Assembly: GCF_018598225.1 (NCBI RefSeq)
Contig: NZ_JAHESF010000031.1
Location: 1-64,000, forward strand
Direction of reading: 5' to 3'
Length of the DNA: 64,000 nt
Origin: Chryseosolibacter histidinae
GTDB taxonomy: Bacteria; Bacteroidota; Bacteroidia; Cytophagales; Cyclobacteriaceae
In this document: one piece after another, positions 33,165-42,819 of the stretch
Layout of the letters: each line of letters starts with the position of its first letter
Position numbering within the stretch: the stretch's first letter is position 1
Translations under genes and position numbers: made by a program
Notes under the pieces: generated by a model
Databases searched by the model: none
Seen by the model: the letters and a program-made list of their open reading frames with translations, nothing else
What the model was told of the DNA's origin: nothing

Positions 33165-34757
33165 ATGCGTACAGTTGAACTTACACTCTGGCCCGAAGAG
33201 GCCTTTAATGATCAGTTATTTCCTGCCATCCTCTACGAGAAGCTTGGGCTGAAGAATGATGGCAGTGTTTATGTGAATCCCGTCAAGCGCTCCATCGATG
33301 CGCGTGGAAGAAAAGTTATCGTCAGATTTCTTTGTGAGGTCATCCGGTCCCCTGAAAAAAAGCCGGCCCTGCCGTTGCGGCAATACGATGATGTGAGCAG
33401 GAAGCCCGCAGTGGTGGTTGTAGGAAGCGGTCCCGCAGGCTTGTTTGCAGCGCTCAGGCTCATTGAAACGGGGCTTAAGCCCATTGTACTGGAACGTGGC
33501 AAGGATGTGCAGGCACGCCGGAGAGACCTCGCCGCCATTAACAAAGATCAGGTGGTGAACCCTGACTCGAACTACTGTTTTGGCGAAGGCGGTGCGGGAA
33601 CCTACTCCGACGGAAAGCTCTATACACGGTCAAAGAAACGCGGCGACATCAAAAGGATCCTCGAGATCATGGTGGCCCACGGAGCCACGGAAAAGATCCT
33701 TTTCGACGCGCACCCGCACATTGGCACCAACAAGCTCCCCAAACTAGTGGCGGCCCTGAGGGAGACCATCCTGCAAGCCGGTGGCGAAGTGCGATTTGAC
33801 ACGAGGGTGGTTGACCTGATGATCACCGACAGCACCATCAGGGGGGTAGTGACCCAGCAGGGCGATAAGATCGAAGGTGAAGCCGTGATCCTTGCCACGG
33901 GGCACTCGGCACGTGATATATTCGCATTGCTGCATCAGAAAAATATTCTCATCGAACCCAAACCGTTTGCCCTGGGTGTTCGCGCAGAACATTCGCAAAA
34001 CATGATTGACAGGATCCAGTACCATTGCGAGATCGACCGCGGTCCATGGCTTCCGGCATCCTCCTATGCCCTGGTTCACCAGGCTGTGCTGCAAGGGAAG
34101 GAGCGGGGTGTGTTCTCTTTCTGCATGTGCCCTGGAGGTTTCATCGTGCCCGCAGCCACAGCCCCAGGAGAAGTAGTGGTCAACGGCATGAGTCCGTCGC
34201 GCCGGGACTCCAAATTCGCCAACTCAGGCATCGTAGTGGCGGTGGACGAGCACGACTACAAACCGTTTATGAAACATGGTGCGCTGGCAGCCATGTACTT
34301 TCAGGCCGACATCGAACAGCGGGCATGTGCGGTGGCCGGTGGAACGCAGCACGCACCTGCCCAGCGATTGATGGATTTTGCAAATGGAAAAGTATCGGCG
34401 AGCCTGCTGGAGACTTCCTATCAACCCGGGCTGACGTCTGTTGATATGCGGGAGGTACTGCCTCCTTTTCTCGTGGAGGCATTGCGGCAGGGCTTTAAAG
34501 CTTTCGGGAAAAAGATGCCGGGATATCTCTCTAACGAAGCACAGATCGTCGGGGTGGAAAGTCGTACTTCTTCTCCTGTCAAAGTTCCCCGGGACAAGGA
34601 CACGTTGGAACATCCCCAGATCAAAAGATTATTCCCCTGTGGCGAAGGAGCAGGCTACGCGGGTGGTATCGTGTCGGCAGCGATGGATGGAGAACGGTGT
34701 GCTGAAGCAGTGGCAAAAACGCATTTCCCGCAGATCACGCGGATGAGCGCAGAATAA
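33165..34757 (+). CDS. FAD-dependent dehydrogenase (COG2509-like)
   Basis: 530 residues from ATG 33165 (MRTVELTLWPEEAF); a GTG 42 bases up is in frame but falls in the intergenic palindrome region. After an ~75-residue N-terminal domain, the dinucleotide-binding motif VVVVGSGPAGLFAALRLIE lies at ~84-102, with FGEGGAGTYSDGKLYTR (~140) and the C-terminal FAD contact LFPCGEGAGYAGGIVSAAMDG (~490). These match uncharacterised NAD(P)/FAD dehydrogenases of the COG2509 group; substrate unknown. The last nine codons are also the left arm of a 29-base inverted repeat, so the C-terminus (QITRMSAE) may be repeat-derived. Confidence 0.85.
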   Translation: MRTVELTLWPEEAFNDQLFPAILYEKLGLKNDGSVYVNPVKRSIDARGRKVIVRFLCEVIRSPEKKPALPLRQYDDVSRKPAVVVVGSGPAGLFAALRLIETGLKPIVLERGKDVQARRRDLAAINKDQVVNPDSNYCFGEGGAGTYSDGKLYTRSKKRGDIKRILEIMVAHGATEKILFDAHPHIGTNKLPKLVAALRETILQAGGEVRFDTRVVDLMITDSTIRGVVTQQGDKIEGEAVILATGHSARDIFALLHQKNILIEPKPFALGVRAEHSQNMIDRIQYHCEIDRGPWLPASSYALVHQAVLQGKERGVFSFCMCPGGFIVPAATAPGEVVVNGMSPSRRDSKFANSGIVVAVDEHDYKPFMKHGALAAMYFQADIEQRACAVAGGTQHAPAQRLMDFANGKVSASLLETSYQPGLTSVDMREVLPPFLVEALRQGFKAFGKKMPGYLSNEAQIVGVESRTSSPVKVPRDKDTLEHPQIKRLFPCGEGAGYAGGIVSAAMDGERCAEAVAKTHFPQITRMSAE

Positions 34758-34797
34758 TACAGAAGAGCTCTGCGTTGATCTGCGTGATCTGCGGGAA
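34725..34797. repeat. Inverted repeat of the CGCAGATCA word family, partly coding
   Basis: Arms 34725-34753 and 34769-34797 pair at 26 of 29 positions with a 15-base loop that contains the stop codon of the flavoprotein gene (34755-34757). The arms consist of repeated GCAGATCACGC words. Located between convergent genes. Confidence 0.85.
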
Positions 34798-34802
34798 ACA
34801 AA

Positions 34803-36716
34803 TTACGGTTTCAGCCAGGAATCGCGGAGCGCAAGCTGCTCGGCAGTAGCCTCCGGGTTGAAGGCCAGCATGTGCCTCCTGGAAAGCTCTACCTGGGTTA
34901 CGGGAGCCGACAGCTCAGTCTCTTTCATCTGGCCCGTGGAATCTTTTCTGAGCACGGTATAGGATAATGTCTTGCTTGTAGGTAGTGACATCACCTGCTT
35001 TTGGATAAACGCACTGAGGTCAGGTCCCAGGTCAGGGATGGTCTCACCATTGATCTTCACCAGTACATCGCCAGCTTCAAATCCAATGGCCTTACCCATA
35101 GCATTGAGGTTGGCGGCAGAGGCGATCTGTAATCTGGGTTTGTTGTCGATCTGCGTTACACCGATATCAGAGTTGCCGATGCCGAGTGTGTAGTCCATAA
35201 ATTTTTCCTCTTCCTTATAAAGCACACCAACGTTGTTGAGCACTTCCGCCAGGGGCAGCATTTCGGTGCCTTTGACGTACCGGTTAAAGAAATCGCCGAT
35301 CTCCGGATAGGTCATGCGGGTGATCTCCTGGAAGAGCTCGTCATCTTTAAAAGCTTTGCTCTTTCCGAATTTCTTCGAAAGGTCCATCATCAGGTTGCGC
35401 AGGCCATACTTGCCGCCTGACAATTGCCTGAGTTTGATGTCGAGGCAAAGGCCGATGAGCGCGCCTTTCTGGTATACGTTGTAGTACTGGTCGTGATATT
35501 TGTCAAGGGTGAACTTGCTGATATCTGTAAAAGGCACATCGTTCTTGAACTGGTCGCTGGTGAGCATCTTTTCTTGCAGCACCTCGAGATATTCTTCCGG
35601 AGAGATGAGGCCGTATTTCACCTGCACATTGCCTGCAAAATATTCCGTAACACCTTCGTACATCCAGAGGTGTTGCGACATTTTGGGATCGTTGAAATCG
35701 AAATTATCGATCTCTTCAGAGTGTACGGTGAGGGGTGTCACGATGTGGAAAAACTCGTGTGCGGCAAAATCGCGGAGCTGCTGGTTCATCTGGTCTATTG
35801 TCATCTCAGGCATGTAGTACAGCGATGAATATGAATGCTCCAGCGCGCCGTAGCTCATTACGGGCTGATCGGTGAAATAGAAAATGAAAGCGTATTTATC
35901 AACGGGCAGTTTGCCGCCGAGGTATTCGTTCTGGGCCATCAGCACTTCGCGGATGCTGGCGGCGATCTCTTTAGCCGTAACTTTCCCGGTAGGAGAGTAG
36001 GACCCGATGAGCACCTCGGTATTGGCCACCTTGATCACAGCAGTGTCGGGTTTGCTGTACATCAGCGGAGAATCGATGAGCTGGTCGTAGTCAACGGCTT
36101 TGTAGACATCCACTACCTTGTTGTTGTCGTTCGAGGTTTTTTCGAGCTTGAGTGAGCCGGGAGACTTGCCTGTTTGTACGGGTATCAGCCCCGTGGAGCC
36201 ATACATGTCTTTTGTCCTTACCACGTTGAACTGGAAAGGCTCTTCTTTTTTGCCATCGATGTATCCGAAGAAACCGCTGGTGTTGAGAATGAAATTTTTG
36301 TTCGCTTCGATGTTCGTTCCTGCGGGCCAGAATATTTCAGGGCCTTCCACTTTGGTGTCGAACGAGTCGTCTACCCAATAGCTGATCTTGGCCAGTTTTT
36401 TCGCGTCCTTGATCTTCCAGGTATTTTCATCCACTTTTTCAACCGGGAGGTTTTTTCCTTTCTTATCAACGGCGGTCAGGTCTTTCACATACCGGCCATA
36501 ATCGGCAATGGCATACGTTCCGGGTACGATTTTAGGAAGGTAGAACGTGATCTCATTGGAGGAAACAGAAGGCGGCGTGAGCTCTACATAAACCCTGTCG
36601 TCGACCACTCTGGTGAGGTCAACAGTATATCGGTATCCGTCGTCTTTTTTCGATTGTCCCGATACGAAGGCCGATGTCAGGAGAAAGGCAACGGCCAATA
36701 CTGAACGTATGTGCAT
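34803..36716 (-). CDS. M61-family (glycyl aminopeptidase-like) metallopeptidase
   Basis: 637 residues, exported: signal peptide MHIRSVLAVAFLLTSAFVSG. An N-terminal beta domain (~25-190) precedes a gluzincin catalytic domain with the zinc motif HEFFH (in FAAHEFFHIVTP, ~316) and a distal Glu in the YEGVTEYFAG stretch (~352). A C-terminal PDZ-like domain (~510-600) includes AIGFEAGDVLVKINGE. M61 enzymes remove N-terminal residues, often glycine or alanine, from peptides, usually in the periplasm. Length and order match the family. Divergent from the CoA-binding gene. Confidence 0.9.
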   Translation of the reverse strand: MHIRSVLAVAFLLTSAFVSGQSKKDDGYRYTVDLTRVVDDRVYVELTPPSVSSNEITFYLPKIVPGTYAIADYGRYVKDLTAVDKKGKNLPVEKVDENTWKIKDAKKLAKISYWVDDSFDTKVEGPEIFWPAGTNIEANKNFILNTSGFFGYIDGKKEEPFQFNVVRTKDMYGSTGLIPVQTGKSPGSLKLEKTSNDNNKVVDVYKAVDYDQLIDSPLMYSKPDTAVIKVANTEVLIGSYSPTGKVTAKEIAASIREVLMAQNEYLGGKLPVDKYAFIFYFTDQPVMSYGALEHSYSSLYYMPEMTIDQMNQQLRDFAAHEFFHIVTPLTVHSEEIDNFDFNDPKMSQHLWMYEGVTEYFAGNVQVKYGLISPEEYLEVLQEKMLTSDQFKNDVPFTDISKFTLDKYHDQYYNVYQKGALIGLCLDIKLRQLSGGKYGLRNLMMDLSKKFGKSKAFKDDELFQEITRMTYPEIGDFFNRYVKGTEMLPLAEVLNNVGVLYKEEEKFMDYTLGIGNSDIGVTQIDNKPRLQIASAANLNAMGKAIGFEAGDVLVKINGETIPDLGPDLSAFIQKQVMSLPTSKTLSYTVLRKDSTGQMKETELSAPVTQVELSRRHMLAFNPEATAEQLALRDSWLKP

Positions 36717-36805
36717 AGTTTTATAAGATTAGGGAACGAAGTTAGTTTTATTTTGTTCGTTAATTAACATTTAATTTGCTGAAAAGCCTAAATACTGAAA
36801 AATAC

Positions 36806-37171
36806 GTGAAGAAAACCGTCATTATAGGAGCAACAACAAACCCATCCCGCTACGCCTTTCTCGCGGCGAAGATGCTCACTTCATACAATCATGAGATCGT
36901 TCCTGTAGGGATCAAGGAAGGGGCCGTATCAGGAAAGGAGATCCTCGATATCTTTCAAAAACCTTCCGTACCCGGAGTGGATACAGTGACGTTGTATATC
37001 GGACCACACCGGCAGCCTGAGTATTATGATTACATTCTGGGCCTCAAACCAAAACGGATCATCTTCAACCCCGGAACAGAGAACCCGGAATTTGAAAGCA
37101 TGGCCGAAGCGAAAGGTATAGAAACCGTGGAAGGCTGTACGCTGGTGATGTTACGCAGTGGCCAATATTGA
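36806..37171 (+). CDS. CoA-binding protein (YccU-type)
   Basis: 121 residues from the GTG at 36806 (read as MKKTVIIGATTNPSRY); a TTG 30 bases up is in frame but adds residues outside the family. One Rossmann-like CoA-binding domain: TVIIGATTNPSRYAFLAAKML, HEIVPVGIKEG, and FNPGTENPEFES with the terminal EGCTLVMLRSGQY. Related proteins bind CoA and are stand-alone versions of the succinyl-CoA synthetase alpha domain. The cellular role is unknown. Cytosolic, single gene. Confidence 0.85.
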   Translation: MKKTVIIGATTNPSRYAFLAAKMLTSYNHEIVPVGIKEGAVSGKEILDIFQKPSVPGVDTVTLYIGPHRQPEYYDYILGLKPKRIIFNPGTENPEFESMAEAKGIETVEGCTLVMLRSGQY

Positions 37172-37310
37172 CCAAGGATTTATTTGATTTACCTGATTTG
37201 CAGGATGGTCTACAGACCATTGTGATTGATGACCGACTCGCGTGGCAAAGATGGCCTCCGATGCTCTCTATGAAAATTTATCCACCGACTGACGGCCTTG
37301 CACCACACTG

Positions 37311-37340
37311 CCGTGGACTGTCGACCGTGGACCGTGGACT
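37311..37340. repeat. Single arm of the GTGGACTGTCGAC word family
   Basis: Three tandem CCGTGGAC-like words with GTCGAC, immediately before the minus-strand gene at 37344. No matching second arm is found; upstream only the palindrome ATGGTCTACAGACCAT (37205-37220) is seen. The 172-base region otherwise shows nothing. Confidence 0.55.
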
Positions 37341-37343
37341 ATT

Positions 37344-37817
37344 TCATCCTTCTTTCTTCAGCACGCCTACCAGCAGTATCTTCCAGGCATTTTTGTCTTT
37401 GTCTTTTTCAAGCACACGGATCTCCACCTGTTCGGGGCCGCGTACCCCATCCGTTATGAGGCGTTGCTTGAAGCGTGCATAGGCGCCGTTGCCGTATACT
37501 TTTATTTCCTGCCATGTTCTTTCGATATTGATGTTCGCCGGCTTGGAGGTGACGAAATAATCGGTGAAGCCAACCTCGATGGCATTCCATCCTTCGAAAT
37601 AGTTGATGCCTGAAGTGTCGGCATATGACCAGTAGGCCGATGGTGTATGAACCCAACTCTCCATCCATTTTTTGTAGTCAATATCGAAGAAGGCTTTCGT
37701 TTCCTGTTCAATAACAGTTTTAATGGCATCCACGTCACTTACTTTGTTCGTCTTTTGGCCCTGTGCCGCCAGCACCATGAGCAAACAAAGACTGAAAATT
37801 AGGCTCGCTTTTTTCAT
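37344..37817 (-). CDS. Exported SnoaL/NTF2-like protein
   Basis: 157 residues: signal peptide MKKASLIFSLCLLMVLAAQGQ, then one ~125-residue alpha+beta domain with the NTF2-like pattern of an N-terminal helix (DAIKTVIEQETKAFFDIDYKKWMESW) and strands ARFKQRLITDGVRGPEQVEIRVLEK. DUF4440/SnoaL-like proteins bind small molecules or act as isomerases; no catalytic residues can be named here. Monocistronic. The 213 bases upstream, up to the large surface protein gene, show nothing recognisable. Confidence 0.7.
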   Translation of the reverse strand: MKKASLIFSLCLLMVLAAQGQKTNKVSDVDAIKTVIEQETKAFFDIDYKKWMESWVHTPSAYWSYADTSGINYFEGWNAIEVGFTDYFVTSKPANINIERTWQEIKVYGNGAYARFKQRLITDGVRGPEQVEIRVLEKDKDKNAWKILLVGVLKKEG

Positions 37818-38030
37818 AAACTCGGACGGTTAATGGTATAATTCAATATAATGAAAAAAAGCCGCATTTCAATCGATTTCGGAGCCCAATTTCAAATCAC
37901 CGGCAACGTGTTCCTACCATTAACATGCATAAGGATATAGGAAACTACCAGGTTCTCTGTAAGAGGGCCCGGTAGGTCTGCGTAAAATCTGGAGAAGGAT
38001 AATGCAGGCCTGAACAGGCCCGGTACAACT

Positions 38031-41000
38031 TTATTTCAGCAGGGAAATGCTTCCGGTCTTCACCCTGCTTTCTTCGTCGCAGCGGATCACGTAATAATAT
38101 ACGCCACCCGGAAGTTTGCTTCCCTTAAACGTTCCGTCCCAATTGTTGTTGTAAGGTTTGGCCTCGAAGACCTTCGCACCCTTGTCATTGTAAATGGTTA
38201 CGCCACACTCAGGGAAGCTCTCGATGTCCTGGACGGTCCAGAAGGGGTTCACCGTATCGTCGTTGGGGGAGAAGTAGTTCTTCGGTTTGATCTGGTCCAG
38301 CACAGAGGTACCTAATACGCGGATGGAAACAGTGGCTTCGCCCTTGCACCCGTTGATGTCTGTACCTATCACCTTGTAGGTAATATCTTGTAAGGGCGTG
38401 GCCACGGGATTGGCGATGGTAGAGTCGTTGAGCGAAAGCCCCGGGCGCCACAGATAGTTTTGAAGGCCAGTGCCTGAAAGCATGCTGAACTGCCCCACAG
38501 TGATTACCGAAGGTTGTGCCGTTGCTGTTACCGTTGGTGCCGCAACCGGCGTAAGGGCCTGAGAGGCTTCAAGGATACAGCCCGTGCTGTTGGTTACGCT
38601 GACGGAGTAGGTCTTTGCCTCATTGACAATAATAAAAGGTGTAGTCTCTCCGGTACTCCAGGCGTAAGCTGTAAAGGCATCACCTGACGCCACCAGCCTG
38701 AGCGTGTCGCCGGCGCACAGATTGAAGCTGTTGCGCGGATTGGTGATGGTGACCGGCGGCGCACTGACAATGGCAACCTGTTTTGTTTCTTCGTTAGGAC
38801 ATATGCCATCCTGGTAAGTTACCTTGAGCTTTACCTGATAGGTGGCCGGTTGCGTATAGGTGTGCACCGGGCTTGCATCAGACGCCGTCGCGGTATTATC
38901 GCCGAAGGTCCAGGTATAGACTGGTGTTGTCTGTGGATCAACAATGGATTGATTGGTGAACGTTATTGCCTGCCTTATGCAACCCGATACGGTTGATGGC
39001 GTGAAGGCTGCATCCGGAATGGCCACGGCGGTGATCGTCACCTTGGGTGTTTCCACTGGCGCGCATCCGGGATGCGTAGAGGCAACCGATGCATAATATT
39101 GTCCTGAGGCAGTTGCGCCATAACTTCCCGAGGTCTGGCCGGCGATCTGTCCCTGGGTTTGTTCAAACCACTTGTACGTGAATCCTGAGGTCAATACCGG
39201 TGATACGCTCAGCGTTTTTGTACTGCCCTGGCAGAGCAGCTCGGAGCCGCTGAAGGTAACGGTGAATTTCGGATTGTTGATCCCTTCCACGATGGTAGAG
39301 TCTACTTTCGCCACGCATCCGTCCTTGATGAGTTCAACAACATAAAGTCCGGCATTGGCAATGGCAAAGTTGCTGATGGAAGGCTGTCGCGCGCCAGACG
39401 TAAAACCATTGGGGCCTGTCCACTTGTAACCCGATGCGCCGAGATCTTTTACAGTAAGGCTCAGTGTATTCTCCGTGCATACGGGCGTGTTGCTGTTGGC
39501 CTCCGGATCGCCGGGTGTGAGGCCCGCACCGGGTGCTGTTACCGTGATGTTCACAACAGCTGAAGTTTCTGCACAGGCTCCTCCCTCTGAGGTAGCTGTT
39601 ACCGTATAGGTACCACTGGCAGTAATGTCTAGTGACGGATCAGTGCCGGCAACAGGTGCCCCCGCGTTTTGCCAGCTGTAGGTAACGCCACCGCCTGTAG
39701 TGGAGGTCAGCTCCAGGGCAAACCCATTGCAGATGGTTAGCGGGCCTGCAGGAGAAACCACGGGTACGAAGCACGTTGCGTTTCTGAATACGGAGATCTG
39801 CGATACGGCCTGGCCGTCTTTGTCAACGCTGGTGTATATGATGTCGGGTTTGGCGTCGCCATCGATGTCGCCGATCTTCACATGCCGGCTCACAAAATCC
39901 GTGGCGAGGGTTACGGTTGAGAAGTTCAGCGCACCAGGTGTGCTGTTGTTGTTAAGGATGGTCAGTGATTTGACATCGACCGAGCCCGTAACGATGTCGG
40001 TTTTTCCGTCACCGTCGAGGTCTCCGAAATCAAGTCCGGAAGGGAATTGACTGGCGCCGAAAGGAACGGGGGTTCCGAACGCGATCTGTGACGTTGTACT
40101 TTGGTTGAGCAGGATCACAACATCCGATCCCAGAAAACGGGTGGCTGCAATATCGGGTTTGCGGTCGCCATCAAGGTCGCCAACACGGAGGTTGATCACC
40201 GACCCGCTCATGTTGATGGTAGTGATATCAGAGAAGTTGAAGGTGCCGGGAGTACTTTTATTCTGGCAGATATAGATGTTGCTCACGGCGGTATTGAACT
40301 TGCTGGTGACGATCTCCGGCAGGCCATCGCCATTCAGATCCTTGAGCTCCAGGGCATCGGTGCTAGGCACATCCGTAACGGTGAATGTTACCGGTGTTCC
40401 GAAGGTGATGGCTCCGCCCGCGGTGCTTTTGTTAGGGAGGATGGTGACAACATTGCTTCCTTTGTCGGTGACAACCACTTCAGGTTTCCCGTCAAGGTCG
40501 AGATCCGCAATGGCTACCTTCTTCACTTTTCTACCCGCAAGCGAGATAAAATACAGGGAAGTGAAATTCATGGTGCCCTGATTCCTGAGAATATAAATGC
40601 GATTGCCGTCAGCGCCTTCCGATACAGCCATGTCAGGTTTGCCATCACCGTTCAGATCGCCGCAGGCAACGTGCAGCGACTTGGCGTTGATCAGCGTTGA
40701 TGTACCGCCCAGGCTGATGGTACCCGTGGTGCTGTTGTTTTGAAAAACAGCCATCTGGTTTGATTTATCACTGGCTGTAGCTACATCAACTTTGTTGTCG
40801 CCATTCAGATCGCTGAGGTAAAGGTCATAAAGCCCGCTCTCCGCCTGAACGTGAGGACCTTCAATGAAATTGGCAGCGGTCAATCCATGCCGGCCACCGA
40901 ATTTCAGGCCGAACTGCAAAGGCGAGTACCCCGTAAGTCCTGTGGTAGTGTTGGTGACGGAAATATTATCGTAAGTAGCGCCCGCGGGTACACGCACCTG

Positions 41001-41219
41001 CAGGATCTGGTTAGAGACTTCTTTGATCTCACCCGTCGCGGCACCGAAAAATACTTTCAGCTTGGTGGCGTCACTTCCAAAATCGCTGCCCCTGAGGGTG
41101 ACTACCTCCCTGAGCGCTCCGTTCTCCTTGTCTGCTGAAAGCACTATAGGTTTTTGCGCTGCGGCGTTCAGCGTTGCACACAAAGCAATGACTGTTAAGA
41201 ATTTAACTGTTTTCTGCAT
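38031..41219 (-). CDS. T9SS surface protein: IPT, FG-GAP propeller, Ig/PKD domains, type B CTD
   Basis: 1062 residues. Signal peptide MQKTVKFLTVIALCATLNAAAQ, an IPT/TIG domain (~25-105), then seven FG-GAP/VCBS units with calcium motifs such as DLNGDGKPDMAVSE and DIDGDAKPDIIYTS (~125-480), a seven-blade propeller. Ig-like domains follow (~490-730) and a PKD domain (YTWTFGDNTATASDASPVHTY, ~775). The C-terminus is a gliding-motility-type CTD (KNYFSPNDDTVNPFW ... GVYYYVIRC, ~970-1062), the type B signal for export by the type IX system. Likely adhesin or polysaccharide-binding protein; the ligand is unknown. The barrel gene upstream on the same strand may be co-transcribed. Confidence 0.9.
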   Translation of the reverse strand: MQKTVKFLTVIALCATLNAAAQKPIVLSADKENGALREVVTLRGSDFGSDATKLKVFFGAATGEIKEVSNQILQVRVPAGATYDNISVTNTTTGLTGYSPLQFGLKFGGRHGLTAANFIEGPHVQAESGLYDLYLSDLNGDNKVDVATASDKSNQMAVFQNNSTTGTISLGGTSTLINAKSLHVACGDLNGDGKPDMAVSEGADGNRIYILRNQGTMNFTSLYFISLAGRKVKKVAIADLDLDGKPEVVVTDKGSNVVTILPNKSTAGGAITFGTPVTFTVTDVPSTDALELKDLNGDGLPEIVTSKFNTAVSNIYICQNKSTPGTFNFSDITTINMSGSVINLRVGDLDGDRKPDIAATRFLGSDVVILLNQSTTSQIAFGTPVPFGASQFPSGLDFGDLDGDGKTDIVTGSVDVKSLTILNNNSTPGALNFSTVTLATDFVSRHVKIGDIDGDAKPDIIYTSVDKDGQAVSQISVFRNATCFVPVVSPAGPLTICNGFALELTSTTGGGVTYSWQNAGAPVAGTDPSLDITASGTYTVTATSEGGACAETSAVVNITVTAPGAGLTPGDPEANSNTPVCTENTLSLTVKDLGASGYKWTGPNGFTSGARQPSISNFAIANAGLYVVELIKDGCVAKVDSTIVEGINNPKFTVTFSGSELLCQGSTKTLSVSPVLTSGFTYKWFEQTQGQIAGQTSGSYGATASGQYYASVASTHPGCAPVETPKVTITAVAIPDAAFTPSTVSGCIRQAITFTNQSIVDPQTTPVYTWTFGDNTATASDASPVHTYTQPATYQVKLKVTYQDGICPNEETKQVAIVSAPPVTITNPRNSFNLCAGDTLRLVASGDAFTAYAWSTGETTPFIIVNEAKTYSVSVTNSTGCILEASQALTPVAAPTVTATAQPSVITVGQFSMLSGTGLQNYLWRPGLSLNDSTIANPVATPLQDITYKVIGTDINGCKGEATVSIRVLGTSVLDQIKPKNYFSPNDDTVNPFWTVQDIESFPECGVTIYNDKGAKVFEAKPYNNNWDGTFKGSKLPGGVYYYVIRCDEESRVKTGSISLLK

Positions 41220-41348
41220 GGATTGTTGGCCTTCAGGCTTTAAGCCTATAAATCAGGGTAAATCTACTGTTTGTAACCGGATGTTACATCAATTAAGATC
41301 GCAAGGAAATGATTTTAATGACGTGGGGCAAGGTTAAAATAGTCAACG

Positions 41349-41491
41349 GTCCACAGTCGACAGTCCACGGCAGGGGCGTGTTGTATCGCTTGCCGGACTT
41401 TTGGGTCACACTTTACACTCCGACTATTTAAACAATTTCTTTGGCTTTGTAACCGGTTCCAACTGTGGACCGTGGTCTGTCGTCCGTGGAC
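41349..41491. repeat. Inverted repeat of the GTCCACGGTCGAC word family (large loop)
   Basis: Arms 41349-41370 and 41470-41491 pair at 19 of 22 positions with a ~99-base loop. Right arm ends 6 bases before the stop of the minus-strand barrel gene. Same family as 14787-14887. Confidence 0.7.
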
Positions 41492-41497
41492 TCATGC

Positions 41498-42355
41498 TTA
41501 CAGTCTACGCTTCTTGAAGTCGCTCTTGCCGCGCTTGCGCACTTTCTTATCGAGGTTGTGCTCGAGCAGGTACATGACAGAGAACCGGAGCCCCATGTTG
41601 CGTGCTTTGAGGTTGTCGTCGTACTTCGCCGGTACGGTAAAATCGGCTACCCCTGTGCCCAGCCAGGTGTGTCCCAGTTCGAAACGCAGGTCAACCATGA
41701 TCTTCTGCTTGCCAATAGGCTCCAGCAGGAGTCCGCCGCCGATGTTGACGCCGAGTTGAAAACGCCTTACGCCATCAGCGTATACGATCGATGATTCGTC
41801 GTCAGCTTCCGGCGGTTTTTTCCCGAACTTGAGTTTATAATCCAGGTTTGCGTCAGGTCCACCGAATTCTGTGAGGTCATAATGGGAGATGTTACCTTTC
41901 CCGCTCAGCCAGTAGCTGAAGTTTGGTCCGATGCCTGCGTACCACTTAAAATTACGTACGTTCTTCAATTTCAGATGTCCTTTGAAGTGAACGTTGTAAA
42001 TGATCGGGATCTCTATATATTGGTAGATGGTCCTGTCGCGCAGCTCATCCTGCTCGGCTACCGTGTGGTCCTTATCGTTCACTGTTATTCTTCCCTTTCT
42101 GGAATAGATCAGCTCTGTATTAAGAAAGAACCGGTCTTTCATCTTAAAGGCTGCAACAAAGCCTGCATTCCACCCCAGTACGGGACGCACATTGGTCCTG
42201 TATCTTACCCCGGAATCCTCATAACGCACCCACGACATGTTGAGTCCGCTTTTGATCCCTGTCTGAACCACCTGTGCACGGGCCTGACTGACAGATAATA
42301 AGCCTGTGATCACCAGCACACAACATTTTACAGGAATAACTCTCTTACACCACAT
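41498..42355 (-). CDS. PorT-like outer-membrane beta-barrel protein
   Basis: 285 residues from ATG 42355; the 60-base extension upstream is not signal-like. Signal peptide CCVLVITGLLSVSQARAQ, then alternating amphipathic strands (GIKSGLNMSWVRYED, FFLNTELIYSRKGRI, QYIEIPIIYNVHFK, FKWYAGIGPNFSYWL, LGVNIGGGLLLEP, NMGLRFSVMYLLEH), fitting an 8-strand barrel of the PorT/outer-membrane-beta-barrel type. A 20-residue very basic tail (KKVRKRGKSDFKKRRL) follows the last strand, which is unusual for a barrel and might stay in the periplasm. PorT itself is a type IX component, but many paralogues exist; equivalence is not claimed. Confidence 0.75.
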   Translation of the reverse strand: MWCKRVIPVKCCVLVITGLLSVSQARAQVVQTGIKSGLNMSWVRYEDSGVRYRTNVRPVLGWNAGFVAAFKMKDRFFLNTELIYSRKGRITVNDKDHTVAEQDELRDRTIYQYIEIPIIYNVHFKGHLKLKNVRNFKWYAGIGPNFSYWLSGKGNISHYDLTEFGGPDANLDYKLKFGKKPPEADDESSIVYADGVRRFQLGVNIGGGLLLEPIGKQKIMVDLRFELGHTWLGTGVADFTVPAKYDDNLKARNMGLRFSVMYLLEHNLDKKVRKRGKSDFKKRRL

Positions 42356-42819
42356 TATATTTAATTTGTAGATTGCCGGTCGCCAACGTAGCATATCGAC
42401 GTTGTATTCTTGCAATTGAACGATACAAAAGTTACAACAAATCTGATATGCACGTCAAACATAATGCAGGAATTCCAAAATTGATAATCATTGCAAATCT
42501 TAAATTCTTCGATGCTATTTTTTAATTTTTACCGGATGTCAATTCATTTTTTGTCCCAAAACAGTACAAATTTCTCCCATAATGAGACGCGCGATACCGG
42601 AACTGCCGCCCGGTTCCGGATAATTCCAATGCAAAAACAGTTTGGTCCGAACGGTACACTCTTTGACCGATAGTTTAGTTGGGTTAGTATATTTACACGG
42701 GTTTTTGTGTTTTTTACGACCCTGTGTTACCAAAGCACAACCAGTTATATTAAACGTTTAGTAGAATTTTACCATAACCGAAAGAGCCCATAGCCCCGAG
42801 GCTGTGAGCGTAACCTTAG
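42356..42819 (+). other. Leader region upstream of the giant adhesin gene
   Basis: 464 AT-rich bases without a convincing gene. A perfect 7-bp hairpin, CCGGAAC/GTTCCGG, lies at 42597-42619. A possible promoter is TTTG (42662-42665) and TATATTTA (42688-42695; one mismatch to TAnnTTTG, spacing 22). If used, the leader would be ~120 bases, unusually long for this genome. Confidence 0.35.
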
